Shown piece by piece: positions 27,670 to 37,752 of a DNA stretch of 64,000 nucleotides (position 1 is the stretch's first letter; each line of letters opens with the position of its first letter). The position numbers and the translations under genes are program-made. The DNA is from an uncultured Woeseiaceae bacterium (GTDB taxonomy: Bacteria; Pseudomonadota; Gammaproteobacteria; Steroidobacterales; Woeseiaceae). The notes under the pieces are model-generated. The model was not told the DNA's origin, did not search any database, and saw only the letters and a list, made by a program, of their open reading frames with translations. Where the stretch lies: positions 1 to 64,000 of the forward strand of contig CALZMQ010000006.1 in the NCBI GenBank assembly GCA_945788625.1, written 5' to 3'.

Positions 27670-28413
27670 CTATTGCGTGGGTGAATACTTTCTCAGGGAG
27701 ACACGCACCTGCAGTTTGCCTTTGCGGTGCCGCTCGATCATGACCGGCAGGTAGCCGAGCTCCGCCACGCACCAGAAAGTCGTTACTCTCGATGAGCCCT
27801 CGGACTGGTGCTGTATGCCGATCGCCTCATATTTGCCGGCCGGTACCTTCACTTTTTTCGTGCCGATCGAGCGTACGTTCAGCGTCCTCAGCTTGTCGAC
27901 GTCGAAGAGGAGATAGTGCTCGCCGAGCTCCGAGTTCAGCAGATCGTGCATGAGCTGGTACTGGACGGATACCCGGTCATGGTGCAGCCCCTCGAGTATG
28001 GAGCTCATTTCCTCGTCGTTGACCGTGCCGCTGACCTCGTTCGTGTCCCAATCGAACGTAACCTTGGCGCGGGTCTTTTTCTTGGTCAGCGTATCGTCGG
28101 ATTGATAGGCAACCGGGCTAATTCCGTCCTCCGAATTCGCGAACTCGGAGACTTCGACAACCGAGCCGCGCCCAAGGAGACCGCCGAAGAAGCCGCTCGG
28201 CTTGAGCACGTGCGTGGCGATGTAACCCGAGTCGGTCGCCTTGAGTTCGGTACGCAGCTTACCGCTGACAATACTCATCTTGACTTTGTATTCCGCCGTA
28301 TGCGGCGTCAGCGGGGTCGAGGCCTGCGCCGTTCCGAACATCAGGCTTGCGGCTAACAGCAACACAGCGAAACGCGCCAATCCTGGCGTAAAGAAGTTCA
28401 ATCTGTTTGGCAT
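27670..28413 (-). CDS. DUF3108-type periplasmic protein
   Basis: 247 residues: a signal peptide (ends near AQA), then a beta-rich domain with HTAEYKVKMSIVSGKLRTEL, a KKKTRAKVTFDW segment and a C-terminal ELGYLPVMIERHRKGKLQV typical of DUF3108 proteins, which are thought to be envelope or LPS-related. The start is the ATG at 28413, which overlaps the upstream acyltransferase gene by 16 bases; the two are probably one operon. The biochemical role is unknown. Confidence 0.82.
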   Translation of the reverse strand: MPNRLNFFTPGLARFAVLLLAASLMFGTAQASTPLTPHTAEYKVKMSIVSGKLRTELKATDSGYIATHVLKPSGFFGGLLGRGSVVEVSEFANSEDGISPVAYQSDDTLTKKKTRAKVTFDWDTNEVSGTVNDEEMSSILEGLHHDRVSVQYQLMHDLLNSELGEHYLLFDVDKLRTLNVRSIGTKKVKVPAGKYEAIGIQHQSEGSSRVTTFWCVAELGYLPVMIERHRKGKLQVRVSLRKYSPTQ

Positions 28414-29171
28414 TCGGAGGCCTCCTGAGCCTTCTGCAGGACTTGCTCGGATTCTCGCATGAGCGACATGACTGCTTCCTGAACAGCGAGGCGGTGGGGT
28501 TCGAGTGCATCGAGCGCCGCGTCCACCGGCAGCTGGTAGGGCTTCCCGACGGCCAGCACGATGCGGGAGAACGGCTTGGGTATCATGAAATCGTCCCAGC
28601 GTTTCAGATACCAGGCTCGCTCCGCGGCACAGGCGATCGGGACGATCGGCACGCGCGCAATACGTGCCATGAGTATGGCGCCGGCCTTGAACTCGTATTT
28701 CGGGCCGCGCGGGCCATCGGCTGTCGTGACGACGGAGAAGCCGTTTTTCATCATGCGCTGCATATCGCGCAGCGCCAGGGCGCCGCTCTGGTTGGCAGAG
28801 CCGCGAATGACTTCGGCTCCCCAGGCGCGTGCGATGCGTTCCGGTACGTCGCCGTCCACGGAACCGGAGACCAGGAAGCAGGCCTTGAAGCCTCGCCGTA
28901 TCCATGAGCGAATCAGCGTCGACCCGGCGATGTGGTGCTGGTGCCAGTAACACGGCGCACACAACGCACCGTCCTCGATATAGGGCTCGATGTGCTCGGC
29001 CCCGATGACCTTCTCGAACCGGTAGGTCGACGTCAGCACCCGGATCACCGCCCGAAGCACGGGTAGTCCTAAGAAATAGTACAGCCGCCGCGCCGGCGTC
29101 AGCCGGCGTCGCGACGAGGTGCTGCGGCGTGACTCGATCGAGTCGAAATCTGTTGGTCGCTGGTCGGTCAA
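28398..29171 (-). CDS. lysophospholipid-acyltransferase-like protein (DUF374)
   Basis: 257 residues. Features of the DUF374/LPLAT group: an N-terminal hydrophobic anchor (LYYFLGLPVLRAVIRVL), CYWHQHHIAGSTLI in the acyltransferase HX4D-like region, VSGSVDGDVPERIARAWGAEVIRGSANQ, and TADGPRGPKYEFKAGAILMA. The enzyme should move an acyl chain to a lipid acceptor (lipid A or phospholipid type) at the inner membrane. It is divergent from the acyl-AMP ligase gene. Confidence 0.82.
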   Translation of the reverse strand: MTDQRPTDFDSIESRRSTSSRRRLTPARRLYYFLGLPVLRAVIRVLTSTYRFEKVIGAEHIEPYIEDGALCAPCYWHQHHIAGSTLIRSWIRRGFKACFLVSGSVDGDVPERIARAWGAEVIRGSANQSGALALRDMQRMMKNGFSVVTTADGPRGPKYEFKAGAILMARIARVPIVPIACAAERAWYLKRWDDFMIPKPFSRIVLAVGKPYQLPVDAALDALEPHRLAVQEAVMSLMRESEQVLQKAQEASECQTD

Positions 29172-29388
29172 GATAGGGCCTGGGTCCGTATTGAGGCAGC
29201 AGAGTTTGCAGTATCGGTTCTGTGTCGGTCAATGTAAGATTGCGCCTGCATTTATTACCCTCATTCCTGAATTTCCGCCCACCAATGACCCTAGCCCAGC
29301 TCCCATACCGGCGACCACCCGGTCCTGACCGACGACTGACGCTCGAGGTACGACATCTCAAGGCAACCCGAGGAACGATAACGACGTC

Positions 29389-31329
29389 ATGGAGCTTTAC
29401 GACACACTGACCGGCCTGTTGGCGGCCGTGCGCAACGCGGATCGCGAGATGCGGTTCATAGACGGCGAGAACGACGAGAGCGTCGTGCGCTTTCCCGAGC
29501 TGTGGGATCGTGCGCTCGCGCTGCTGGGCTCGCTGCAGGCGCGTGGCATGTCGCCGGGCGACGAGCTGATCATCTTCAGCAAGTCGAACGAGAGTTTCGT
29601 CGTGGCGTTCTGGGCAGCGGTGCTCGGCGGCATCGTTCCCGTGCCCGTTGCCGTCGGCATCAGCGACGAGCACCGGCTCAAGCTGTTTCGCATCGTGTCG
29701 CAGCTCGACAGGGCGACGCTTTTTACCGAGATGGGCCTGCTCGAACGTCTGCTCGAATTCTCGAAGAAGCGGAGTCTCGACGACATCACGACGCTGCTCG
29801 AGACACGTACGGTCCTGATGAGCGACGTCGACGCCGCAAGCCACGGCGAGCTGTTCGCTGCAACCGCCGACGACACCGCATTCATCCAGTATTCCTCGGG
29901 TTCGACCAGCGATCCGAAGGGCGTGATTCTCACACACCGCAACCTGTGTACGAACATCCGGGCAATCGCCGAGGCGACGCACTGGAACGAGGACGATCGG
30001 AGCCTGAGCTGGATGCCCCTGACGCACGACATGGGCCTGATCGGTTATCACCTGAGCGTACTGGGCGTCGGTATGGACCACGCCGTCATGGACACCAACG
30101 TTTTCGTGCGCCGGCCGTTGCTGTGGATGAGCAAGGCCAACGAATTGCGCGCAACGCAGTTGTGCTCGCCCAATTTCGGCTACAAGCATTTCCTGAAGCT
30201 GTTTCAGCGCAAGGGCCTGCCCGACCTCGATCTCTCTTGCGTGAAACTTGTTCTCAACGGTGCGGAGCCGATTTCATGGGAGCTATGTGAGGAATTCCTC
30301 GCCGCAATGGCGCCGCACGGCCTCAGGCGCACGGCGATGTTCCCGGTGTACGGCCTCGCGGAAGCCACGGTCGGGGTCTCGATTCCCGAACCGGGCAGCG
30401 AGTACTCGCGCATTACGGTCGACAGGCACAGCCTGCGGGTGGGAGAAACTTATCGCAGCATCGAGCCGGGCGAGGCAGACGCCGTAAGTTTCGTGAAGGT
30501 CGGCAAGGCTATTCGAGACGTGGCTATTCGCATTGTCGACGACAACGACAATGCGCTGGAGGACGGCATCATCGGCAACATACAGCTTCGCGGCGACAGC
30601 GTGACGGAACGCATCTACGGTGACGAAGCGGCGACCGAGGAGTTGTTCGCAGCGGGCGACTGGCTGCGAACCGGCGACTGCGGCGTCTTCGTCGACGGGC
30701 AGCTGGTAATCACAGGGCGCCAGAAAGACATCATCATCGTCAACGGCCAGAACTACTACCCGCACGACATCGAAGAGATCGTGGCCAGGCTCGACGGCCT
30801 CGACCTCAACAAGGTCGTGGTTGCCGGGGCTACGCCGAAAGGCGGCCAGACGGAGGAGCTGATTGCATTCATTCTCTACCGCCAGGCTGCCGCGGACTTC
30901 GTGCCTGTAATCCAGCAAGTCCGGGACGTTATCGGGGAGCAAACCGGACTCGAGGTCGACCACGTCATTCCGGTCGCGCGGATTCCCAAGACGACCAGCG
31001 GCAAGGTGCAGCGGGCCAAGCTGCTGCAGTCCTACATTGACGGCGAATTCGACGCGGTGCTCGACGAACTGGCGCCCGCGGACGGCGTCGGCGAGGCGAC
31101 CGACGAGGACCCCCTCGTCGCCGAACTACAGCTGATATGCCGCGCATTCGCCAAGGAACGCAGCATCGGGTCGGACGACAACCTGTTCGAAGTCGGGGTG
31201 AGTTCCATCACGCTCACCGAGATCGTTCTCGCAATTGACGAAAAATACCCGGGGAAACTTGATATAAGTGACCTGTTCGATTATCCGACGTTGCGAGAGA
31301 TCGCGGCGTTCCTCAAAAGGAACACCTGA
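29389..31329 (+). CDS. fatty acyl-AMP ligase fused to an acyl carrier domain
   Basis: 646 residues. The adenylation domain spans about 1-555, with P-loop FIQYSSGSTSDPKGV (165-179), GLAEAT and WLRTGDCG core motifs, and the C-terminal lysine loop PKTTSGKVQRAKL. A carrier domain follows (about 570-646) with the phosphopantetheine serine in EVGVSSITL (S606). The enzyme should activate a fatty acid as acyl-AMP and load its own carrier domain, as FAAL starter modules do. The FabH-like gene overlaps its stop by one base. Confidence 0.88.
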   Translation: MELYDTLTGLLAAVRNADREMRFIDGENDESVVRFPELWDRALALLGSLQARGMSPGDELIIFSKSNESFVVAFWAAVLGGIVPVPVAVGISDEHRLKLFRIVSQLDRATLFTEMGLLERLLEFSKKRSLDDITTLLETRTVLMSDVDAASHGELFAATADDTAFIQYSSGSTSDPKGVILTHRNLCTNIRAIAEATHWNEDDRSLSWMPLTHDMGLIGYHLSVLGVGMDHAVMDTNVFVRRPLLWMSKANELRATQLCSPNFGYKHFLKLFQRKGLPDLDLSCVKLVLNGAEPISWELCEEFLAAMAPHGLRRTAMFPVYGLAEATVGVSIPEPGSEYSRITVDRHSLRVGETYRSIEPGEADAVSFVKVGKAIRDVAIRIVDDNDNALEDGIIGNIQLRGDSVTERIYGDEAATEELFAAGDWLRTGDCGVFVDGQLVITGRQKDIIIVNGQNYYPHDIEEIVARLDGLDLNKVVVAGATPKGGQTEELIAFILYRQAAADFVPVIQQVRDVIGEQTGLEVDHVIPVARIPKTTSGKVQRAKLLQSYIDGEFDAVLDELAPADGVGEATDEDPLVAELQLICRAFAKERSIGSDDNLFEVGVSSITLTEIVLAIDEKYPGKLDISDLFDYPTLREIAAFLKRNT

Positions 31330-32297
31330 TGACCTACGCTCGAATTGCCGGGACCGGCAGTTACCTGCCCGAGAATGTGGTTACGAACCATGATCTCGAA
31401 AAGACCATGGATACGTCGGATGAGTGGATTCGCGAGCGCACCGGCATCAAGCGACGCCACATTGCCGCTGACGATGAGACAACCTCGTCCATGGGCCTCG
31501 AGGCCGCCAGGCGTGCGATGGAAATGGCAGGGGTCGGCGCCGACGATATCGATCTCATCGTCGTCGGTACGGCAACGCCCGATAAGATCTTTCCGGCAAC
31601 GGCCTGCATTATCCAGCGTCAGCTGGGCGTCAAGGGTTCCCCGGCGTTCGATGTGAGCGCGGCGTGCAGCGGCTTCGTGTACGGACTCGACCTGGCGAAT
31701 CGCTATATTCAGACGGGTGGTGCACGCACCGCCGTGGTCATCGGCTCCGAGACCCTGTCACGTATCGTCGACTGGAGCGATCGCGGCACGGCTATCCTGT
31801 TCGGTGACGGGGCGGGGGCCGTCGTACTCCAGGCGGCCGATGAGCCCGGCATATTGTCGTCTCACATTCATGCGGACGGCCAGTACGAAACCTTGTTGCA
31901 CGTCGAGCAGGGCGTGTCCGTGGGATTCGACGTAACGAAGGCGGGTGGTGCGTTCGTCAAGATGGAGGGCAATGCCGTGTTTCGCCGCGCGGTTGCGACT
32001 TTCGACTTAATGGCCCGCGAGACCGTGGCCGACCTGGACGGCCACCTCGACGACATCGACTGGTTCATCCCGCACCAGGCGAACATGCGAATCATCAAGG
32101 CGGCGGCGAAGAAACTCGAAATGCCGATGGAGCGGGTCATTGCGACCGTCGACGAACATGCCAACACTTCCGGCGCGTCGATCCCACTCGCCCTGGACCA
32201 GGTCGTTCGCTCCGGAAAGGTCAAGCGTGGCGACGTGCTGCTGTTCGCCGCGTTCGGCGGCGGCTTCACCTGGGGCACGGCAATGGTGAAGTTCTAG
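31329..32297 (+). CDS. fabH: 3-oxoacyl-ACP synthase III (FabH-like)
   Basis: 322 residues. The catalytic triad is complete: C113 in VSAACSGF, H249 in IPHQANMRI, N279 in HANTSGASI, equivalent to C112/H244/N274 of E. coli FabH. It also carries SYLPE and the TSDEWIRERTGI segment. KAS III condenses an acyl-CoA or acyl-carrier starter with malonyl-ACP. Because it is translationally adjacent to the acyl-AMP ligase with carrier domain, it may accept that acyl chain rather than acetyl-CoA. This makes it possibly a paralog and not the housekeeping fabH. Confidence 0.88.
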   Translation: MTYARIAGTGSYLPENVVTNHDLEKTMDTSDEWIRERTGIKRRHIAADDETTSSMGLEAARRAMEMAGVGADDIDLIVVGTATPDKIFPATACIIQRQLGVKGSPAFDVSAACSGFVYGLDLANRYIQTGGARTAVVIGSETLSRIVDWSDRGTAILFGDGAGAVVLQAADEPGILSSHIHADGQYETLLHVEQGVSVGFDVTKAGGAFVKMEGNAVFRRAVATFDLMARETVADLDGHLDDIDWFIPHQANMRIIKAAAKKLEMPMERVIATVDEHANTSGASIPLALDQVVRSGKVKRGDVLLFAAFGGGFTWGTAMVKF

Positions 32298-32313
32298 AGC
32301 GCTTGCGCAGGCG

Positions 32314-33876
32314 ATGGTGCATACATCAGCAATAAACAAAGGTCGCTTGCGACGGAGCGGCCTTTTTGCGTTGCTGGCCATTGCCAGTGCGTCATTCGTT
32401 CGGGCCGAGCCTCAACTGCTGTCCGCGGAGCAATTACGCGCAATGGCGTCACAGGAGACGCCCGCGGCAATTGCGCTGTTCCGCGAGTTTCTCGCGCTGC
32501 CGAACGACGCGCTGCATGTCGAGGACATCGAGCGCCAGAATGCCTGGCTGCTGCAGGCATTCAACGCCCGGGGTTTCGAAACACGCCTGCTGGCGACGGA
32601 AGGAAGTCCTGCCCTTTTCGCGGAACGCCGCAGGCCCGGTGCCGAACGCACGGTACTCGTTTACCTGCAGGCCGACGGGCAACCCGTCGACCCTGCCGCA
32701 TGGAACCAGCCAGACCCTTACGAAGCCGTCCTCATGCAGGCATCGGCCGCCGGCCGCTGGGAGGCGCTGCCGTGGTCAGCGCTCGATAGCGGCCTGGACC
32801 CGGAATGGCGCATATTCGCCCGCTCGGCCTCTGATTCGAAGGGGCCCATGACGCAGTTTCTCGCGGCGATGGACCTTTTTGCCGCGGCAGGGCGGCAGCT
32901 GCCTTACAACCTGAAAGTCATCGTCGACACCGAAGAAGAGCTGGGGTCGCCCAACCTGGCTGCGGCGATCAATGCCAACCGGGAACTGCTGGCTGCCGAT
33001 CTGCTACTGATATTCGACGGTCCACCGCATGCGTCCAACCGTCCGACAGTCACACTGGGTGCGCGCGGCATTGCGACGATAACACTCACGACCTTCGGGC
33101 CGAAGGTGGCTCAGCACAGCGGCCACTACGGCAACTTCGTGCCGAATCCCGCGCTCGCCCTGGCACAGATACTCGCATCCATGAAGTCCCCGGACGGAGT
33201 GGTGCAAATTGAGGGATTCTACGATGGCGTCGCCATCGGAGATGAAACCCGGGCGATACTCGAGGCGGTGCCGGACGACGAGGAACGCATTCTGCGCTCG
33301 ATGGGCCTGATTCGAGCCGACGCGGTTGCCGCATCGTTGCAGGAATCGCTGCAGTATCCGTCGCTGAACGTGCGTGGCCTGTCGGCCGCATGGGTCGGCG
33401 ACGGCGCTCGAACCATCATTCCACCCAGCGCCGTCGCCGAGATAGACATTCGGCTGGTGATGGAATCCGATCCCGACTACCTGGTCGGGCTCGTTCGGGA
33501 TCACGTAGCGGCGCTCGGTTACAAAGTGCTTGACCGCGCGCCAACGGATGCCGAGCGAATGGAGTTTCCGCGACTCGCCAGCATGACGCACGACATCAGC
33601 TACGGGGCGTTTCGCTCGGACCCTGAGTCCCCGCCTGCCCGGATGGCCAGGGCGGGTATGCGCCACCTGTACGGCGAGGAGCCCGTCATCGTCCGTACAA
33701 TGGGCGGATCCATACCGATCTCGCCGATCATCGAGGCGTTGGGCGTACCGGCCGCCGTGGTGCCAAGCGTCAATATCGACAACAACCAGCACAGTCCGAA
33801 CGAAAATATCCGGGTCGGTAACTTCCTCGAGGGAATCGTTATCCTGATGTCGGTGCTGCAGCAGACGCCCGACTGA
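32314..33876 (+). CDS. secreted M20-family metallopeptidase
   Basis: 520 residues with an N-terminal signal peptide (SGLFALLAIASASFVRA). Zinc-site landmarks of M20 are visible: D121 in QADGQPVDP, D174 in SASDSKGP, the E207-E208 pair in DTEEELGSPN, and the late His in NNQHSPNENI. The first metal-binding histidine of the usual GHxDxQPV block is glutamine here (Q119). It should be a periplasmic amino- or carboxypeptidase-type hydrolase. A terminator-like hairpin overlaps codons 9-18, so a TTG at 32347 is an alternative start. Confidence 0.82.
   Translation: MVHTSAINKGRLRRSGLFALLAIASASFVRAEPQLLSAEQLRAMASQETPAAIALFREFLALPNDALHVEDIERQNAWLLQAFNARGFETRLLATEGSPALFAERRRPGAERTVLVYLQADGQPVDPAAWNQPDPYEAVLMQASAAGRWEALPWSALDSGLDPEWRIFARSASDSKGPMTQFLAAMDLFAAAGRQLPYNLKVIVDTEEELGSPNLAAAINANRELLAADLLLIFDGPPHASNRPTVTLGARGIATITLTTFGPKVAQHSGHYGNFVPNPALALAQILASMKSPDGVVQIEGFYDGVAIGDETRAILEAVPDDEERILRSMGLIRADAVAASLQESLQYPSLNVRGLSAAWVGDGARTIIPPSAVAEIDIRLVMESDPDYLVGLVRDHVAALGYKVLDRAPTDAERMEFPRLASMTHDISYGAFRSDPESPPARMARAGMRHLYGEEPVIVRTMGGSIPISPIIEALGVPAAVVPSVNIDNNQHSPNENIRVGNFLEGIVILMSVLQQTPD
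32338..32367 (+). terminator. terminator-like hairpin after fabH, inside the M20 signal-peptide codons
   Basis: Stem AAAGGTCGCT with AGCGGCCTTT (one G-U pair), an 8-base loop, and a run of five T. It fits a rho-independent terminator for the acyl-ligase/fabH unit, or an attenuator-like element reading into the M20 gene. Confidence 0.5.
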
Positions 33877-34042
33877 CATTGAATGGCAGGTGTGAGCGCC
33901 ACTACTTGACATAAACCCTGAAAAAACCGGCTTGCGGGAATTCCGGTGTGACACAGTTCACACATTGACGCCCTCGCTGTCTCTATACTGCGACAATATG
34001 AGCTGTCGCCAATTAGAGACAGCTACGGATACGGAAAGGAAG

Positions 34043-34216
34043 ATGGAAAAGGATTTCAACGACATACCGCTCTCGGAATCGAATGTGTCGCTCAAACTTG
34101 CCGATATTCAGAAGCGTTGCTCCGAACTCATGCTGGAGTCAGACGACATCTCCGGACTCACCCTGGAGGAACCGGCCCTGGTAGTAGAGGACAGCAATCC
34201 CTACAACCGCGGCTGA
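34043..34216 (+). CDS. small acidic hypothetical protein
   Basis: 57 residues, acidic, with a predicted helix (SNVSLKLADIQKRCSELM). The ATG at 34043 is preceded by GGAAAGGAAG, a good ribosome binding site. No family is recognised. Its end overlaps the convergent PrsW-like gene by 16 bases. Confidence 0.5.
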   Translation: MEKDFNDIPLSESNVSLKLADIQKRCSELMLESDDISGLTLEEPALVVEDSNPYNRG

Positions 34217-34953
34217 CGCGGCTGACGCGGCTTCCCGGGATTTCCCGATTCACGCTCCTCGCTGCTTTGCACGGCGTCGCGATGCAATCGACTGAGCAAT
34301 CGCAAGCGCCATACCCAGATTACGACGATCATCGTCGCTGCGATCGGCAACGCGCTTACGGGGTGCAACAGCACCAGGAAATCATAGAAACCGTGCAGGG
34401 CAGCCGCCAGAAGGAAGCCGAGCGCTGCGGGCCCGGTGATGGCTTCCCCGGCGAGCCGCGCGCGAGAGATCCAGTGCGCCCAGATGGACGCGAACAGGAT
34501 GTGTATGACCGGGCCGGCGAATCCTCGCGCCATGGCCTCGAGCGGTGACAGGTATTCGAGATAGTGCAGGTTCTCTGCCAGCGAGTAGCCAAGCCCGATA
34601 AACGACGCGTAGATGATGCCGTCGAGCGGTTCGTCGAATGCCTTGAGCCGTATCACGACGATGAGGAAGGGCAACATTTTTGCGAGTTCCTCGATTGGAC
34701 CGATCGCGAGCATGGCGAAAGCGAGCAGGCCGAGCGTGTCCTCGGCCGCCAGCGCCACGGCGTCGTAGCGTAAGCCCAGCGGCTCGAGACCGGCATACAT
34801 GCCGGCAGAGAGCAACGAAGCAAACAGTCCAAGGCCGAAGCACAGCGCGAGGTTCTGCGGCGGCTCGGGCAAATGACGATCCTTGTGATAGTGGTACGCC
34901 GCCCAGAAGATCACGGGCACGATTATCGGAAGCATCAACGGGATACGCTGCAT
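34201..34953 (-). CDS. PrsW-family intramembrane protease
   Basis: 250 residues, about seven membrane helices. The conserved glutamate pair is E88-E89 in GPIEELAKM, followed by GLGYSLAEN (E127, N128) and histidines H151 (VIHILFAS) and H187 (HGFYDF). PrsW proteins cut anti-sigma factors and other membrane proteins. The tail is basic ([12 protein letters not shown]). I set the start at the ATG at 34953; upstream sequence in this frame is antisense to the oxidoreductase gene. Confidence 0.83.
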   Translation of the reverse strand: MQRIPLMLPIIVPVIFWAAYHYHKDRHLPEPPQNLALCFGLGLFASLLSAGMYAGLEPLGLRYDAVALAAEDTLGLLAFAMLAIGPIEELAKMLPFLIVVIRLKAFDEPLDGIIYASFIGLGYSLAENLHYLEYLSPLEAMARGFAGPVIHILFASIWAHWISRARLAGEAITGPAALGFLLAAALHGFYDFLVLLHPVSALPIAATMIVVIWVWRLRLLSRLHRDAVQSSEERESGNPGKPRQPRQPRL

Positions 34954-35037
34954 GCCGTCATTATCCCGAAAGGCTCCCTGTTTGCTAGTATCGACCGCAC
35001 ATCCAGTAAGCAAGCGAACGCGCGGGGGTTGGCAATC

Positions 35038-35496
35038 ATGGCGATAGAACTGACGTTGAACGGTGAGGCGATTTCCCTCGAAGCGGATCCGGACATGCCG
35101 CTGCTGTGGGCTATTCGCGATCTTGCAGGCCTCACGGGCACCAAGTACGGCTGTGGCAAGGCGCTCTGTGGTGCCTGCAACGTGCATATGGACGGCCAGG
35201 TCGTCAGGTCCTGCGTACTTCCCGTGTCCGCGGCTGCCGGACGGCAGGTCACCACCATCGAAGGCCTGACCGAAGACGGCGATCATCCCGTGCAGGTCGC
35301 CTGGCGAAAACTCAACGTCGCACAATGCGGTTATTGCCAATCCGGCCAGATCATGAGCGCGGTGGCGCTGCTTGAACGCGTGCCGCAACCCAGTGACGCC
35401 GACATCGATGCGGCGATGAGCGGCAACATCTGCCGCTGCGGCACTTATACGCGCATACGCAAAGCGATCCACGAAGCCGCGGAGGACCTGTCATGA
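35038..35496 (+). CDS. 2Fe-2S subunit of an aldehyde/isoquinoline-type molybdenum hydroxylase
   Basis: 152 residues. The N-terminal plant-type [2Fe-2S] cluster ligands are in [14 protein letters not shown] plus the later Cys of VVRSC. The second, helical cluster is in [10 protein letters not shown] and NICRCGTY. This is the small (IorA-like) subunit that passes electrons from the molybdenum cofactor subunit. Its stop overlaps the start of that subunit, consistent with a heterodimer expressed as a unit. Confidence 0.92.
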   Translation: MAIELTLNGEAISLEADPDMPLLWAIRDLAGLTGTKYGCGKALCGACNVHMDGQVVRSCVLPVSAAAGRQVTTIEGLTEDGDHPVQVAWRKLNVAQCGYCQSGQIMSAVALLERVPQPSDADIDAAMSGNICRCGTYTRIRKAIHEAAEDLS

Positions 35497-37748
35497 GCGA
35501 CTTGCGCCTGATCAACCGCCGCGAATTCCTGAAACGCACCGGCCAGGCAAGTGGCGGCCTGGTGCTCGCGCTGTCCTTTACGACGGCCTGCGGTCCGGCG
35601 GGCCGCGAACCGGCCGGGGGAGGCACGGTGTCGGTCGCCCCGAATGTCTATGTGAACGTCCGCAACGACGGGATCGTCGAGATCTATTGCCACCGCTCAG
35701 AAATGGGGCAGGGAATTCGTACCTGCCTGCCACAGGTCATAGCCGACGAGATGGAAGCGGACTGGGATCGGATAGAACTGATCCAGGCGCTCGGCGATGA
35801 GAAATACGGCGACCAGAATACCGACGGCTCCACCAGTATCCGCAATCAGTTCGATTTGCTGCGCAATGCGGGAGCGACTGCGCGTGAGATGCTGATCGCT
35901 GCGGCCGCGGCGTCCTGGGACGTGCCTGCGGGGGAGTGTGTCGCGCGAAAGCACCAGGTGCATCACGAGCCCAGCGGACGATCGGCGGGATACGGTGAGC
36001 TTGTCGATGCGGCGACGGAACTCGAACCCCCGACGGAGGCCGCGTTCAAGTCCCGCGATGACTATCGCTACATCGGCAAGCCGATGGATACGATCGACGG
36101 CCTTGCCTTTACCACCGGCAAGGCCAGTTACGGCATCGACACCGTTCTTCCGGACATGCTGTATGCATCGATAGAACGCTGCCCGGCATTCGGCGGCACC
36201 GTGGCCTCGCTCGATGACACGGCAGCGCTTGCCGTCCCCGGTGTCACCGCAGTTTTCAGGCTTCCCGATCCGACGACACCGCTCCTGTTCAACATCCAGG
36301 GCGGCGTCGCGGTCGTTGCAGACAACACCTGGGTCGCCCAGAAAGGACGCGAGGCGCTGCAGATCGAGTGGGACCGCGGCGCGAACGGTGACCACAATTC
36401 GGTTACGTACCGGGAGGCGCTGCAAGAATCCGTTACAGCGGCGGGCAAGCCCGTTTTGACACGCGGCGACGTCAACGCCGCTTTCGAAGCGGCCGACCGC
36501 GTGCACGAAGCGGTCTACTACGCGCCGTACCTGTCACAGGCACCCATGGAGCCGCCTGCAGCGGTCGCGCGAATGACCGACGATGGCGGTTGCGAGATCT
36601 GGGCATGCACACAGAACCCCCAGGCGGCGCAGGATACGGTTGCGCAAATGCTGGGACTCGACAAGCAACAGGTCAGGGTCAACGTCACGCTCCTGGGCGG
36701 CGGTTTCGGCCGCAAGTCCAAGCCGGATTTCATTGCCGAAGCTGCGTGGCTTGCGCGGGAGACGCAGCGACCGGTCAAGGTCACCTGGACACGTGAGGAC
36801 GACATCCGGCACGGCTATTTCCACTCCGTCAGTGCGCAATTCCTGAAAGCGGGCCTGGACGAGAATGGCAAAGCGACGAGCCTGCTGCATCGCACCTGTT
36901 TTCCTTCCATTGGGTCGACCTTCGATCCGAACGCCACCGGCCCCGGTGGTTTCGAACTCGATCTCGGCTTTCTCGACAATCCGTACCGATTTGACAGCAT
37001 GCAACTCGAAACGGCCGATGCGAAAGCGCATTTGCGCATCGGCTGGCTTCGCTCGGTGTGCAACGTCTTTCATGCATTTGCCGGTTGCGGTTTCGTGGAC
37101 GAACTCGCCTATCTTGCCGGCGAGGACCCGAAGGACCACCTCCTCAAGCTGCTCGGGGAGCCGCGCATGGTAGATCCGTCGGCCGACGGTGGCCAATACA
37201 CCAACTACGGCCACTCGCTCGACAAGCATCCCATCGACACGGGACGCATCTCCGCGGTCGTCGAAAAGGTCGCGGACATGGCCGGGTGGGGAAGAGTGTT
37301 GCCCGCCGGGCACGGACTCGGCATTGCGGTGCATCGCTCCTTCCTCAGTACTGTGGGCACCGTCGCGCAGGTCAGCGTCGACTCGAGCGCCAGGATCGTC
37401 GTGCACGAAATATGGACCGCAATCGATGCGGGCACGACGATCAATCCGGACAGAGTGACGTCACAAATGGAGGGTGCCGCGATCTTCGGTATGAGCCTCG
37501 CGCTGCACGGCGAGATCACGACCAGGGAAGGTGGTGTCGTGCAAGGCAACTACGATACCTACCCGGTAGTGCGCATGAGTGAAGCGCCAGACGCAATTCA
37601 CGTGCATGTCATGGAGTCCACGGCGCCGCCGGGCGGAGTCGGCGAGCCCGGTGTTCCGCCGGTCGCTCCCGCTATCGTGAATGCCTACTTCGCCGCATCC
37701 GGCAAGCGAATTCGGGAACTTCCATTACGGAATGCCGGGCTGACCTGA
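35493..37748 (+). CDS. molybdopterin-binding subunit of aldehyde/isoquinoline-type oxidoreductase
   Basis: 751 residues with a Tat signal ([12 protein letters not shown]9-R10) ending in TTAC (C33), so it may be a Tat-exported lipoprotein. Molybdenum hydroxylase blocks are visible: [30 protein letters not shown], and [14 protein letters not shown] near the C-terminus, with the Glu in GEPGVPP in the position of the catalytic base. The closest architecture is the IorB-type two-subunit enzyme. It oxidises aldehydes or N-heterocycles; the substrate is unknown. Confidence 0.9.
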   Translation: MSDLRLINRREFLKRTGQASGGLVLALSFTTACGPAGREPAGGGTVSVAPNVYVNVRNDGIVEIYCHRSEMGQGIRTCLPQVIADEMEADWDRIELIQALGDEKYGDQNTDGSTSIRNQFDLLRNAGATAREMLIAAAAASWDVPAGECVARKHQVHHEPSGRSAGYGELVDAATELEPPTEAAFKSRDDYRYIGKPMDTIDGLAFTTGKASYGIDTVLPDMLYASIERCPAFGGTVASLDDTAALAVPGVTAVFRLPDPTTPLLFNIQGGVAVVADNTWVAQKGREALQIEWDRGANGDHNSVTYREALQESVTAAGKPVLTRGDVNAAFEAADRVHEAVYYAPYLSQAPMEPPAAVARMTDDGGCEIWACTQNPQAAQDTVAQMLGLDKQQVRVNVTLLGGGFGRKSKPDFIAEAAWLARETQRPVKVTWTREDDIRHGYFHSVSAQFLKAGLDENGKATSLLHRTCFPSIGSTFDPNATGPGGFELDLGFLDNPYRFDSMQLETADAKAHLRIGWLRSVCNVFHAFAGCGFVDELAYLAGEDPKDHLLKLLGEPRMVDPSADGGQYTNYGHSLDKHPIDTGRISAVVEKVADMAGWGRVLPAGHGLGIAVHRSFLSTVGTVAQVSVDSSARIVVHEIWTAIDAGTTINPDRVTSQMEGAAIFGMSLALHGEITTREGGVVQGNYDTYPVVRMSEAPDAIHVHVMESTAPPGGVGEPGVPPVAPAIVNAYFAASGKRIRELPLRNAGLT

Positions 37749-37752
37749 CGCC

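Noticed and set aside
27670..30189. One very long minus-strand frame covering two genes
   Set aside because: The upstream part is antisense to the acyl-AMP ligase and in another frame of the DUF374 gene; only the DUF3108 part (to 28413) has a signal peptide and homology.
33965..33989. TTGACG and TATACT as a promoter ahead of the small acidic protein
   Set aside because: The spacer is only 13 bases, too short for a sigma-70 promoter.
36045..36058. Second GTTCAAGTCCCGC, matching the tRNA T arm
   Set aside because: It is coding sequence within the molybdopterin subunit with no flanking match to the tRNA fragment, so it is chance and not a second att site.
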